Assembly (NCBI RefSeq): GCF_002911015.1
Contig: NZ_KZ626917.1
Span: 1 to 39,757 of the forward strand
Direction: 5' to 3'
Length of the DNA: 39,757 nucleotides
Source: Streptomyces populi
Lineage (GTDB): Bacteria; Actinomycetota; Actinomycetes; Streptomycetales; Streptomycetaceae
Shown: in pieces, positions 7,651 to 16,357 of the stretch
Layout of the letters: every line of letters begins with the position of its first letter
How positions within the stretch are numbered: the first letter of the stretch is position 1
The notes under the pieces: generated by a model
Told to the model about the DNA's origin: nothing
The model's database searches: none
The model's input: the letters and a program-made list of their open reading frames with translations, nothing else
Translations under genes and position numbers: made by a program

Positions 7651-8969
7651 GATGTACGGGCCTCCTGGGGGGCTCGGTCCTTGGCCGCGGCCGTCACCGA
7701 CTCGGCGACGATCTCCAGGCCCTCGTCGAGTTCGGCGTCGGACACGGTCAGCGGTGGCAGCAGTTTGAGCACCTCGTCACGGGCGCCGGAGGTCTCCACC
7801 AGCAGCCCGCGGGTGAAGGCGGCCCGGCCCACGCGGCGGGCCAGTTCCGGATCCCTGAACTCCAGCCCCCACACCAGGCCCCGCCCGCGTACCCGCGCGC
7901 CGAGACCCTCGTGACGGAGGGCCACCTCGCGCAGCCGCTCCTCGACGTGTCCGGCCCGGTGCGCCGTCCAGTTCTCCAGGGCGTTGTCCCGCCAGTACGA
8001 GCGCAGGGCGGCGGCCGCGGTGACGAAGGCGAGGTTGTGGCCGCGGAACGTGCCGTTGTGCTCGCCCGGTTCCCACACGTCGAGTTCGGACCTGAACAGC
8101 GTCAGCGACATGGGCAGGCCGTACCCGCTCAGCGCCTTGGACAGGCAGACGATGTCGGGCACTATGCCCGCCGTCTCGAAGCTGAAGAAGGGGCCGGTGC
8201 GTCCGCATCCCATCTGGACGTCGTCGACGATCAGCAGCATGTCGTGGCGCCGGCACACGTCCGACAGCTCGGCGAGCCATTCGGGCGAGGCGACGTTGAC
8301 GCCGCCCTCGCCCTGGACCGTCTCGACGATGACGGCGGCGGGCCGGTCCAGGCCACTGTTGCCGCTGCGCAGCATCGCGTCGAGGAGGGCGGGGCCGTTG
8401 ACGGTGCCGCCCGCGAACCCGTCGTAGGGCATGCGGTGGACCCCGGCGAGCGGGACGCCCGCCCCGGCCCGCTTGGACTCGCTGCCGGTCACCGAGAGGG
8501 AGCCGAGCGACATCCCGTGGAAGGCGCCGGTGAAGGCCACCACCGAGGAACGGCCGGTGACCTTGCGGGCGAGTTTGAGCGCGGCCTCCACGCTGTTGGT
8601 GCCGGTGGGGCCCGGGAACATGACGCGGTAGTCCAGGCCGCGCGGGGTCAGTACGTGCTGTTGCAGGGCGGTGAGCAGCTCCGTGCGGGCGGCCGTGAAG
8701 AGGTCGAGGCTGTGGGTGATGCCGTCGCCCGCCACGTACGACAGCAGCGCCTCTTTGAGGGCGGGCGGATTGTGGCCGTAGTTGAGGGTTCCGGCACCCG
8801 CGAAGAAGTCCAGATAGCTGCGCCCCTGGACGTCCTGGACCCGGGCGCCACGGGCGTGCGCGAACTGTACGGGCCACTCGCGGCTGTAGCTGCGGACCTC
8901 GGATTCCCTCGCAGCCTCGGGGAGCTGGTCGGTCCTGTCGATCACGGACGGGGCGAGGATGGCTGACAC
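7647..8969 (-). CDS. Diaminobutyrate-2-oxoglutarate aminotransferase (EctB-like)
   Basis: This 440-aa class III PLP aminotransferase should make L-2,4-diaminobutyrate from aspartate semialdehyde. EctB-type signatures are GPTGTNSVEAALKLARKVTG, AFTGAFHGMSLGSLSVTG and AGVPLAGVHRMPYDG. The PLP lysine is Lys278 in VCLSKALSGYG, and the cofactor aspartate lies in LLIVDDVQMGCGRTG. The GTG start at 8969 has AAGGAG upstream. No EctA or EctC gene accompanies it, so ectoine synthesis is unlikely. Its operon partners are an N-hydroxylase and a hydrazine-synthetase-type enzyme, which suggests that diaminobutyrate is the amine substrate for N-N bond formation. That last step is inference. Confidence 0.9.
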   Translation of the reverse strand: MSAILAPSVIDRTDQLPEAARESEVRSYSREWPVQFAHARGARVQDVQGRSYLDFFAGAGTLNYGHNPPALKEALLSYVAGDGITHSLDLFTAARTELLTALQQHVLTPRGLDYRVMFPGPTGTNSVEAALKLARKVTGRSSVVAFTGAFHGMSLGSLSVTGSESKRAGAGVPLAGVHRMPYDGFAGGTVNGPALLDAMLRSGNSGLDRPAAVIVETVQGEGGVNVASPEWLAELSDVCRRHDMLLIVDDVQMGCGRTGPFFSFETAGIVPDIVCLSKALSGYGLPMSLTLFRSELDVWEPGEHNGTFRGHNLAFVTAAAALRSYWRDNALENWTAHRAGHVEERLREVALRHEGLGARVRGRGLVWGLEFRDPELARRVGRAAFTRGLLVETSGARDEVLKLLPPLTVSDAELDEGLEIVAESVTAAAKDRAPQEARTS

Positions 8970-9028
8970 GGAGGTTCTCCTTCGTCGGTCGGGCGGACGG
9001 CCGGGCGGCGGTCGGTCGGCTGGCCGGG

Positions 9029-10306
9029 TCAGCGGGCCAGCTTGCGCAGGCTGTCGCCGATGGTCCCGGCGCGCAGCGAGAGCAGGCTGAAGGAACCCGC
9101 GTCGCCGATGCCGTGCGAGGACTCGCACAGGCCGTTGAGGAACAGCGGCGGCGTCCCGGCGAGCGCCGGCTCGGCCAGGTACTCGGCGGAGACGCGCGGG
9201 TAGCCCTCGGCGTCGTGGGCGAAACGGTCGGCGACACCGCTCACGACGCGCGGGAAGTGCTCCTGGTCCGGCCCGGGGCCGAGGTCGCGGAAGCCGGTGG
9301 CGAGGACCACCAGGTCGGCCCGCCGGGTCTCGCGCTCCCCCGTGATCGTCTCGGTCGCCGAGATGTCGACGCCGTCGGGGCCGCAGGTCACCCGGGTGAT
9401 GCTCCGGTTGCCCAGGACGCGGATGCGTTCCTCGCCGTCGAGCCGGTGCTCGTACATGAGCAGGTACAGCTCGCGCAGGACGTCCCCGTCGGCGGCGGAG
9501 TAGTTCGTGGGCCTCATGTAGGCGTCCAGGGCCCGCTTTCCCGCGCGGTCCGCCCGGTAGTAGTAGTCCGTGAAGCCGGGGAAGTAGCCCTCCTCGCTGA
9601 AGGGGCTGGTGTCCTTCTCGCGCAGGGAGTGCGAGCGCGCGTACACGGTGACCTGCGCGTCGGGGAAGCGGCGGTTGAGGTCGAGCGTCAGCTCCACGGC
9701 GCTCTGGCTGGCGCCGACGACGGCGATGCTGCGGGGCGGGTCCGCCAGGGCCGCGAGTGTGGGCAGATAGCGGGTGAGGTGGCAGACGCGCGGGTCCTCG
9801 GGGAGCGCGTCGAAGGGCGGCGGCACGTAGGGCGGGCGGCCCGTCCCGACCACGAGCGCACGCGCGTACCGGGTACGCCCGGCGGAGTCCGTCACCCGGT
9901 ACACGGGGCCGTCCTCCCCCTGCTCGACGCCGACCTCGGTGACCCGGGTCCCGTACTCCACGTACCGGCTGAAATGCCCGGCCACCCAGGTGATGTACCG
10001 GGCGTATTCCTTGCGCAGCGGGAATTCGGCCGGGAGATTGAGGTGTTCGAGCAGCCGGCCGTTCTCGAAAAGGTAATTGATGAAGCTGTAGCGGCTGCGC
10101 GGATTGCGCAGGGACACCAGATCCCGCACCGGGTGGTTCTGGATGTCGGATCCGGGCAGCATCATTCCGCTCTGCCACGGCGTGTCCGGCGCGGAGGACT
10201 CCAGGAACAGCATGTCGAGTCCGGCGGAATCCTCCTCCAGCGCGATGGCGAGGGAAAGATTGGCCGGGCCGAAACCGATGCCGATGATGTCGTGGCAGTG
10301 GGTCAT
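9029..10306 (-). CDS. L-lysine/L-ornithine N-hydroxylase family flavoenzyme
   Basis: This 425-aa NADPH- and FAD-dependent monooxygenase hydroxylates the terminal amine of a diamino acid. It shows the FAD motif IGIGFGPANLSLA near the N-terminus, the family signature DLVSLRNPRSRYSFINYL, the NADPH motif AVVGASQSAVEL at about residues 195-206, and a late ATGF motif. Its ATG overlaps the stop of the cupin/MetRS gene as ATGA. In known pathways (s56-p1, triacsin) such an enzyme supplies N6-hydroxylysine to the cupin/MetRS partner. Here the co-transcribed EctB-like gene makes N4-hydroxy-diaminobutyrate the best guess, with ornithine or lysine as alternatives. Confidence 0.92.
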   Translation of the reverse strand: MTHCHDIIGIGFGPANLSLAIALEEDSAGLDMLFLESSAPDTPWQSGMMLPGSDIQNHPVRDLVSLRNPRSRYSFINYLFENGRLLEHLNLPAEFPLRKEYARYITWVAGHFSRYVEYGTRVTEVGVEQGEDGPVYRVTDSAGRTRYARALVVGTGRPPYVPPPFDALPEDPRVCHLTRYLPTLAALADPPRSIAVVGASQSAVELTLDLNRRFPDAQVTVYARSHSLREKDTSPFSEEGYFPGFTDYYYRADRAGKRALDAYMRPTNYSAADGDVLRELYLLMYEHRLDGEERIRVLGNRSITRVTCGPDGVDISATETITGERETRRADLVVLATGFRDLGPGPDQEHFPRVVSGVADRFAHDAEGYPRVSAEYLAEPALAGTPPLFLNGLCESSHGIGDAGSFSLLSLRAGTIGDSLRKLAR

Positions 10307-12273
10307 GCGTTCGTCTCCGTCTTCGACTTCAGCGGGGAGGCGGTGGCGGGGTTCGTGCCCGAGGGCAGGAAGGTCCAGGCGGACTCGCGGACGGGGGTGC
10401 CGGACAGGCCCAGCCAGTCGTGCACGCGCTGCGCGAGGTCGGGCAGGACCGGCCAGGCCAGGGCGGCGAACGCCTTGGCGGCCAGGTACTCGAGGGCCAG
10501 GCTGGTGCGTGTCTCCTCGCCCTGCGAGGCGATCGCGCGCAGCGGCTCCTGGGTGACGCGGAACTCCTCGGCGCGCTCGACGAAGGTGTCGAGGAGCCGT
10601 ACGTAACCACGGGCCGAGAACGCTTCCGGCAGCAGCGTCCCGTCCAGCTCGGCGGTCATCGAACCCAGTTGGCGGTAGAACTCGCGCTGGGCGACCGTCC
10701 AGGCACCGGTGCCCGGGACCGTGTCCCCGTGCCGCTCGCGCACGTCGGCGAAGCCGTGCAGCCAGGCGCGGGCCGCGCGGTACAGCGGGTCGTCGCCGCT
10801 GTTCGAGGCCACCTCCCGGGACATGTCGGTCTCCCGGCCCTCGGGGGCCGCGCGCAGCAGGCTCGCCCGTACCGCGTCGCGCTCGCCGCGGGCCAGTGCC
10901 TCGTCGGCCCAGACGGCGTGGCCGCGGCTGGTGGAGAACTTGCGCCCGCTCAGCTGTAGGAACCTGTTGGTGACGTACATCGCCGGAAGGTGTTCCTCGG
11001 CACCGGCGGCCAGGGCGAGCGCGGGAAGCAGGACGGCGTAGTAGTAGCCGTTGTCGAGGCCGAGGAAGAGCGCGTTGTCGGCGGGGCCGTACCGCTCGGT
11101 CTCGGCGCGGGACGCCTCCAGGAAGGTGAACGCCAGGTCGGCCCAGGGGTCCAGGCGCTGGCCGGGGTCGTCGCCGACGACGCTCCCCCAGGTGCCGGTG
11201 CGGGTCAGGCGGTACGGGGCGAGCCCTCCCGGCGCGTCCAGCAGTCGCTCCACCACGGCCCTCAGGTCGGCGGAGAGCTCGATCCGCTTCAGGCGGGCGC
11301 GCAGCGCCTCACCGAAGTGCTCCAGGTCCAGCCACAGCGCCGTCTCCTCGCGGGTGGTCGCGGGGGTGTGGCAGATGCGGCAGCGCACCGCCTTCAGGTC
11401 GCGGGCCTGGTTGGGGCGGGCGCACGCCTCGCAGATCTCGCCGTCGCTGTCGGCCGCGCAGTCGGCGCACGTCCCCCGGGCGAACGCCTGGAACAGCGAG
11501 AGGTCGCAGGTGGCGCAGTACGCGGTCGGTTCGGTGCGGCTGGTCACCGCAGGCGAGGCGAGCAGCCGGTCGAACCAGGCGCTCATGGTGCGCGTGTGGT
11601 CCGGGTCGGCGAGCGGCCGGGTGAGCCGGTCGGTGTGGACTCCGGCGCCGTGCAGCGTACGGACGATGCCGTCGCCCTGCTCCTTGGCCACGCAGGACGG
11701 CGAGCGGTCGGTGAGACGGCCCGCCGTGGCCACGTAGGACTGGTGGTCGTCGGTGCCGGTGACGTAGCGGGCGTGCCGGCCCATGGAGCGCAGGGCGCGG
11801 ACGAACAGGTCGGCGCGGACGTAGGGACCGGCCAGATGGCCCAGGTGCAGGCCGCCGTTGGGCGTGGGCGGCGGGCAGAACACGCGGACGCGCTCGGGCA
11901 GTTGGCTCCGGGCCGGCAGCTCGTCCAGGGCGCGGGCGGCGGCGCCCGCGTCGTCCCAGTAGACCGAGACCAGGTCGAAGGGTTCGTCCGACTCGTTGCG
12001 GATCTCGTGGAAGGAGAAGGGCGTGAGGTGGACCGACTCCCCCTTGCGCAGGGTGCGTTCCTCGTCACCGAGCACGACCACGGCCTCGCCGTCGAGCACG
12101 AAGAATATCTCGCCGTCCTGGTGCGCGTGCCTTTTCGATGTGGTTCTCGCCGGAACACTTCCGAATACCGAGCCGAAAGGGAGCCCGGGAATGTCCTGGG
12201 CGCTCAGCAACGGCTGCAAGTGCATTTCGTAGGACCAGGTCATCTGGTCACGGTCGAACGTTCGCGTCTTCAC
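10303..12273 (-). CDS. Cupin/methionyl-tRNA-synthetase fusion, hydrazine-synthetase type
   Basis: This 656-aa fusion is the hallmark of the N-N module. An N-terminal cupin (residues 15-110) has metal ligands His49, His51, Glu55 and His89. It is followed by a MetRS-like class I catalytic domain with HLGH (143-146) in PPTPNGGLHLGHLAG, eight cysteines in four CxxC pairs (253-301) forming zinc knuckles, and KFSTS (445-449) in place of KMSKS. In studied relatives (Spb38-type) the synthetase half activates an amino acid and esterifies it to a hydroxylamine, and the cupin half rearranges the ester to an N-N bond. The GTG at 12273 overlaps a mini-leader stop; an internal ATG at 12243 is the alternative start. 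Which amino acid is activated cannot be read here. Confidence 0.92.
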   Translation of the reverse strand: MKTRTFDRDQMTWSYEMHLQPLLSAQDIPGLPFGSVFGSVPARTTSKRHAHQDGEIFFVLDGEAVVVLGDEERTLRKGESVHLTPFSFHEIRNESDEPFDLVSVYWDDAGAAARALDELPARSQLPERVRVFCPPPTPNGGLHLGHLAGPYVRADLFVRALRSMGRHARYVTGTDDHQSYVATAGRLTDRSPSCVAKEQGDGIVRTLHGAGVHTDRLTRPLADPDHTRTMSAWFDRLLASPAVTSRTEPTAYCATCDLSLFQAFARGTCADCAADSDGEICEACARPNQARDLKAVRCRICHTPATTREETALWLDLEHFGEALRARLKRIELSADLRAVVERLLDAPGGLAPYRLTRTGTWGSVVGDDPGQRLDPWADLAFTFLEASRAETERYGPADNALFLGLDNGYYYAVLLPALALAAGAEEHLPAMYVTNRFLQLSGRKFSTSRGHAVWADEALARGERDAVRASLLRAAPEGRETDMSREVASNSGDDPLYRAARAWLHGFADVRERHGDTVPGTGAWTVAQREFYRQLGSMTAELDGTLLPEAFSARGYVRLLDTFVERAEEFRVTQEPLRAIASQGEETRTSLALEYLAAKAFAALAWPVLPDLAQRVHDWLGLSGTPVRESAWTFLPSGTNPATASPLKSKTETNA

Positions 12274-12284
12274 ACATCGAGCAT
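12270..12284 (-). promoter_or_regulatory. Mini-leader ORF (MLDV) coupled to the cupin/MetRS start
   Basis: AGGAG (12295-12299 on the minus strand) lies 10 nt before ATG CTC GAT GTG TGA, and the TGA overlaps the GTG start of the fusion gene (GTGA). The fusion start has no ribosome-binding site of its own, so translation by coupling from this four-residue leader is plausible. Confidence 0.4.
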
Positions 12285-12425
12285 GGACGGCGAACTCCTG
12301 CCGCTGCCAGGGGAATACGGCGTCCCATTGCTGCCGTGACCCCTCGTGGCCATTCGCCGATGCGGTGCGCGGGGCGGCTGGGCTGGCAGGGTCGTCGGCG
12401 GCGGAGCGTCGACCGGAGGAATGAG
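12274..12425. promoter_or_regulatory. Divergent promoter region of the two core operons
   Basis: About 150 nt separate the minus-strand N-N operon from the plus-strand assembly operon, which start in opposite directions here. This is the likely control point for both. I could not assign promoter boxes or operators with confidence. Confidence 0.5.
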
Positions 12426-13274
12426 ATGAACAGCGGGATACGGCGGCTGGAGCCGTCGGACGTACCGGCCTGCCTCGCGTTGGCCGTCGACCGGGGCTGG
12501 CCCGAGGAGGAGGCCAGATGGCGGTTGTTGCTGGAGGTGGGAGAGGGGTACGGGTGGGTCGCTCCGGACACCGGTGAGCTCGTCGGCGCGGTCGTCCTGA
12601 CCCGGTTCGGGGCACGGGCCGGTGTCGTCGGGCTCATGCTGGTCCGCTCGGACCACGGCGGGCGCGGCATCGGCCGTGCGCTGATGGAGCGTCTCCTGGA
12701 CGAGGCGGCCGGGTCGGACACCGTCTTCCTCTACGCCACCGACGAGGGGCGCCCCCTGTACGAGAAGCTGGGTTTCCGGGCGAGCCACGAAGTCGCCACC
12801 CATCTGGGGACGTTCGTGCCCCCGGCCCGCCCGGGAGCGCTTCGCGTGCAGACGCTCGCCCCCGGCGACATCCGCGAACTGCACGTCCCCGACGCCGCTC
12901 TGCTGGGGTTCGACCGCGGTCACCTCCTGGACCGGCTGGCGAAGTTCGCGCGGGAGATCCGGGTGGTCCGGGCACCGGACGGTCGTGTCACCGGCTACGC
13001 GGCGGCCTGGGACAACGCGGGCCGCACGGCCGTCGGCCCGGTCGTCGCACCCACGCCCGACGTCCTGTGCGCGCTGGTGGAGGACATCGCCGTACGGGAC
13101 CGGGGCCGCGCCGTGCGCCTGGAGTGCCCCGTCGTGCCGGACGGCACGGTGCGCGCCTGGGCGGTACGCCACGGCCTGCGGGAGACCGGCCGTTGCACGT
13201 TCATGGTGCGGGGCCGTCCCCTGCCGGACGGCCGGCTCCCGAGCTACGCGCCCTTCATGCAATCGATCGGCTGA
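12426..13274 (+). CDS. GNAT N-acetyltransferase, two-domain
   Basis: This 282-aa protein has an N-terminal GNAT domain with the acetyl-CoA loop in VRSDHGGRGIGRALMERLL and the following YEKLGF motif. A second domain (about 135-282) resembles the C-terminal acetyltransferase-like half of YitH-type proteins. The ATG at 12426 has GGAGG 7 nt upstream. It is the first gene of the plus-strand operon. It could N-acetylate a biosynthetic amine, or protect the producer by acetylating the product; the sequence does not separate the two. Confidence 0.82.
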   Translation: MNSGIRRLEPSDVPACLALAVDRGWPEEEARWRLLLEVGEGYGWVAPDTGELVGAVVLTRFGARAGVVGLMLVRSDHGGRGIGRALMERLLDEAAGSDTVFLYATDEGRPLYEKLGFRASHEVATHLGTFVPPARPGALRVQTLAPGDIRELHVPDAALLGFDRGHLLDRLAKFAREIRVVRAPDGRVTGYAAAWDNAGRTAVGPVVAPTPDVLCALVEDIAVRDRGRAVRLECPVVPDGTVRAWAVRHGLRETGRCTFMVRGRPLPDGRLPSYAPFMQSIG

Positions 13275-13299
13275 CAACGACACGAGGTCGCCAACACCC

Positions 13300-15351
13300 A
13301 TGCTCAACAGTTCACTTGAAGTTCCGATCACTCCTGACGGCGATCGCCGCCCGCACGTCATCGCGGTCGTCGGGACCGGCCCACGGGGGCTGGCCGCGCT
13401 GGAGCGCCTGGCCTGCCGCCTGGCCGGCCGGACGCTGCCCCGGCCGGTCGAGGTCTACGCCGTCGACGACCACACCCCCGGGTCGGGCCGCATCTGGCGC
13501 ACCGACCAGTCGCCCCTCCTGCTGATGAACACCCCGGCGGGGGACGTGACCATGTTCTCCGGCCCCCCCGACGGCACGGCGCCGCCGGGACCGGGTGCCG
13601 GGCCGTCCCTGGCCGAGTGGTGGGCCGCCGCCGAACCGGGGGTCGGCGGTGCCCACGCGTACGCCGGACGGGCCCTGTACGGGCGGTACCTGGAGTTCGT
13701 GTTCGCCGCGGTGCGGCGAGGCATGCCGCCCGGCACGGCGCTGCACCCGGTCCGCGCCCGGGTCGAGCGGATGCGGCGGCGGGCCGGCGGCTGGAACCTG
13801 ACACTGGACGACGGCCGGGTCCTCGCCGCGGACCAGGTGGTCCTGAGCACGGGCCACGGCAAGCCGCTGCCCCGCGGCGACACGCGCCGGCTCGCCGCGT
13901 TCGCACGGGAGAAGGGCCTGGTGCACATCGCCGGGGACAGTGCGGCCGATCTGCCGCTCGACACCGTGCCCGCGGGCTCCACCGTCGGCGTCATCGGCCT
14001 CGGCATGGCCTTCTACGACGTCGTCAGCCTGCTCACCGAGGGGCGCGGCGGCCGCTTCGAACGCGACGGGGCCGGGCTGCGCTACCTGCCGGGCGGAGCC
14101 GAGCCGCTGCTCGTGGCCGGATCACGCAGCGGTGTGCCGATCCCGGCCCGCGGCGTGAACCAGAAGCCGCCCGAGTACACGTACACGCCCCGGCTGTTCA
14201 CCCTGGAGCGGATCGCCGCGCTGCGGGCCGCGGGCCGGATCGACTTCGCGCGCCAGGTGCTGCCGTGGCTGCGCGCGGAGATGGGGCTCGTGCACCACGC
14301 GACGGCGCTGCGCGCGCTGCGGGGTGCGGGAGCCTCGTGGGCCTACACCGAGGCCGCGGTCCGGGCCGCGCTGCACGAGACGGACGCGACGCCCGGTGCC
14401 GCGCCGGACGAGGTGGTGACGCGGGTGGCGGCCGCCCACGGTCTGGCCGACGCGGCCCCCGTGGACCTGGCCGCCTGGGCCCGCCCCTTCCGGGCGGCGT
14501 CCTTCCCGGACCGGGACTCCTTCGAGCGTGCCCTCACCGGGCATCTGGAGGACGATCTGGAACGCGCCGTGCGGGGCAACGTCACCGATCCGCACAAGGC
14601 CGCCGTGGAGATGCTGCGGGTGCTGCGGCACGTGCTGCGGGCCGCCGTCGACCGGTGCGGGCTCACCCCGCGCTCCCACAGGGACGACTTCCTCGGCGAC
14701 TTCGCCCCGCTGTGCGCCCAACTGTCCAGCGGCCCACCGGTGTTCAGGGTGCAGCAGGTGCTCGCGCTGATACGGGCGGGCGTGCTGCGGATCGTGGGGC
14801 CGAAGGCCCGTTTCACGGCCGACCCGGACAGCGGGCGGTTCGTGGCGTCCTCACCGCTGGTCGCCGGGGAGCCGGTGCTCCTCGACGCGCTGGTCGACGC
14901 GCGGATCCCGGTCCCGGACGTGCGCGCCGACTCCTCGCCGCTCGTCCGGGACCTGCTCGGACAGGGGACGGTCACCAGCTACCGCAACACCTGGGACGGC
15001 GACGTCTTCGACACCGGAGGCCTGGCCGTCACCGACGCCCCGTACCGGCCGGTCGACGCACGGGGCCGGGCCGCCGAGGACGTGTGCGTGACCGGGATCC
15101 CGCTGGAGAACGTCCGCTGGTTCACCCAGGTCGGCAGCGGACGCCCCGGCGTCCGGACGGATTTCACCCGTGAGGCCGACGTGGTGGCCAGGGCCCTCGC
15201 CGACGCGGCGGCCTGGCCCGGCCACGGCCGACAGCGGCCAGCGCACGGCGTGGACGCGGCGGCACCGGGCCCCGCAGGATCGCAGACGCGACACCCGGCA
15301 CCCCGGGCGTCGGTGACCTCGCAGGGGAGAGAACACGTTGAGCAGCATTGA
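13300..15351 (+). CDS. FAD/NAD(P)-binding oxidoreductase
   Basis: This 683-aa protein has an N-terminal Rossmann motif AVVGTGPRGLAALERL (about 21-36), a second dinucleotide motif VGVIGLGMAFYDVVSLL (about 229-245), and a late VCVTGIPLENVRWFTQVGSG segment. It fits the FAD-NAD(P)-binding family related to flavin N-hydroxylases (PF13454-like). The C-terminal ~45 residues are low complexity. The stop overlaps the SIS gene by 14 nt. By analogy with the FAD enzyme that follows the hydrazine synthetase in s56-p1 biosynthesis, it might oxidise or cleave the N-N intermediate, but the families differ and this is only a suggestion. Confidence 0.8.
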   Translation: MLNSSLEVPITPDGDRRPHVIAVVGTGPRGLAALERLACRLAGRTLPRPVEVYAVDDHTPGSGRIWRTDQSPLLLMNTPAGDVTMFSGPPDGTAPPGPGAGPSLAEWWAAAEPGVGGAHAYAGRALYGRYLEFVFAAVRRGMPPGTALHPVRARVERMRRRAGGWNLTLDDGRVLAADQVVLSTGHGKPLPRGDTRRLAAFAREKGLVHIAGDSAADLPLDTVPAGSTVGVIGLGMAFYDVVSLLTEGRGGRFERDGAGLRYLPGGAEPLLVAGSRSGVPIPARGVNQKPPEYTYTPRLFTLERIAALRAAGRIDFARQVLPWLRAEMGLVHHATALRALRGAGASWAYTEAAVRAALHETDATPGAAPDEVVTRVAAAHGLADAAPVDLAAWARPFRAASFPDRDSFERALTGHLEDDLERAVRGNVTDPHKAAVEMLRVLRHVLRAAVDRCGLTPRSHRDDFLGDFAPLCAQLSSGPPVFRVQQVLALIRAGVLRIVGPKARFTADPDSGRFVASSPLVAGEPVLLDALVDARIPVPDVRADSSPLVRDLLGQGTVTSYRNTWDGDVFDTGGLAVTDAPYRPVDARGRAAEDVCVTGIPLENVRWFTQVGSGRPGVRTDFTREADVVARALADAAAWPGHGRQRPAHGVDAAAPGPAGSQTRHPAPRASVTSQGREHVEQH

Positions 15352-16357
15352 GTTCAGCCGGCACGTCGCCCAGGCGCCGTCCGTCGTCGAGGAGCTCGTC
15401 GGCGGCGGCGACGTCCCCGCCCTCGACCCGGACCGGCCGCTGGTGCTGGCCGGCATCGGCACCTCGCTGCACGCCTGCCGCGTCGCGGCCACCTGGATCC
15501 GGCGGCTGAGCGGCGGACGGCTGCGCCCCGCCGCGCTCGACGCGCACGACCTCGCGCTCACCGAGTCCCTGACCGCGCGCGACCAGGTCGTGGTGGTCAG
15601 CCACCGCGGCTCCAAGACGTACCCCAACGAGGTGCTGCGCAAGGCGAACGCCGTCGGCGCCACCACCGTGTGCGTCACCGGACGCGGACCGGTGCGGCCC
15701 GAGGCGACGACGGTGCTGCGCACCTGTGACCAGGAGCGCGCCAGCACCCACAGCGTGTCCTACCTCGCGTCCCTGGCCGTGCTCGCCCGGCTCGCCGCCG
15801 GGCTGGTCGGACCGGAGCGTGGCGAGGAGCTGCGGGCCGCGCTGGGCGCCGCGCCCGAGGCGATGCGCCGCACCCTGGACCTGGAGCTCGCCCCGCGCGC
15901 CGTGGACGCCCTGGTGGGCTCGGTGCCGCACCCGGTCCTCGTGGCGGGCGGCGGCCTCGACGCCATCACCGCCGACGAGGCCGCCCTGAAGATCAAGGAG
16001 GGCACGTACCGCTGGACGGAGGGCCTGCACACCGAGTTCGCCCTGCACGGCACCCCGGCCGTGTTCTCGTCCTCGACCGTCGGCTACCTGATCCGGCCCA
16101 CCGCGCCCGACGGCGGTCGCACCGACGCGCTCGCCGGCTACCTCGACGCCCTGGGGGCACCGGTCCTGTTCAGCGGGAGCGACCCCACGGCCGAGCTGCC
16201 GTTCGCCGAAGTCCCGGAGCTGGCGCGGCCGTTCGTGACGGTGCTGCCCTTCCTGCGGCTCGTCGCCGCCGCCGCGGCCGAGCTCGGCGCCAGCCCCGAC
16301 CTGACGCACCTGGAGGCCGAGCCGTGGGCCACGGCCGCCAAGGCGGTGCGGCTGTGA
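15338..16357 (+). CDS. Stand-alone SIS-domain protein (GlmS isomerase-like)
   Basis: This 339-aa protein has two sugar-isomerase (SIS) domains like the C-terminal half of glucosamine-6-phosphate synthase. Visible motifs are AGIGTSLHACRVAATWI, VVVSHRGSKTYPNEVL and EAALKIKEGTYRWTEGLHTE. The glutaminase domain is absent. The TTG start at 15338 follows AGGGGAGAG and overlaps the previous gene. Such proteins isomerise or deaminate amino-sugar phosphates; an enzyme of this kind inside a peptide-like cluster is unexpected. It may handle a ketose or amino-sugar precursor, or be recruited for a different aldose-ketose type reaction. Confidence 0.85.
   Translation: MSSIEFSRHVAQAPSVVEELVGGGDVPALDPDRPLVLAGIGTSLHACRVAATWIRRLSGGRLRPAALDAHDLALTESLTARDQVVVVSHRGSKTYPNEVLRKANAVGATTVCVTGRGPVRPEATTVLRTCDQERASTHSVSYLASLAVLARLAAGLVGPERGEELRAALGAAPEAMRRTLDLELAPRAVDALVGSVPHPVLVAGGGLDAITADEAALKIKEGTYRWTEGLHTEFALHGTPAVFSSSTVGYLIRPTAPDGGRTDALAGYLDALGAPVLFSGSDPTAELPFAEVPELARPFVTVLPFLRLVAAAAAELGASPDLTHLEAEPWATAAKAVRL

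Noticed and set aside
7288..8969. Ectoine biosynthesis (EctB plus EctC)
   Set aside because: The small cupin does not resemble ectoine synthase and no EctA gene is present; the operon partners are N-N bond enzymes.
12283..12339. An 18-aa plus-strand ORF (MDGELLPLPG...) in the divergent promoter region
   Set aside because: No ribosome-binding site precedes it and it points into the opposite operon; probably chance.
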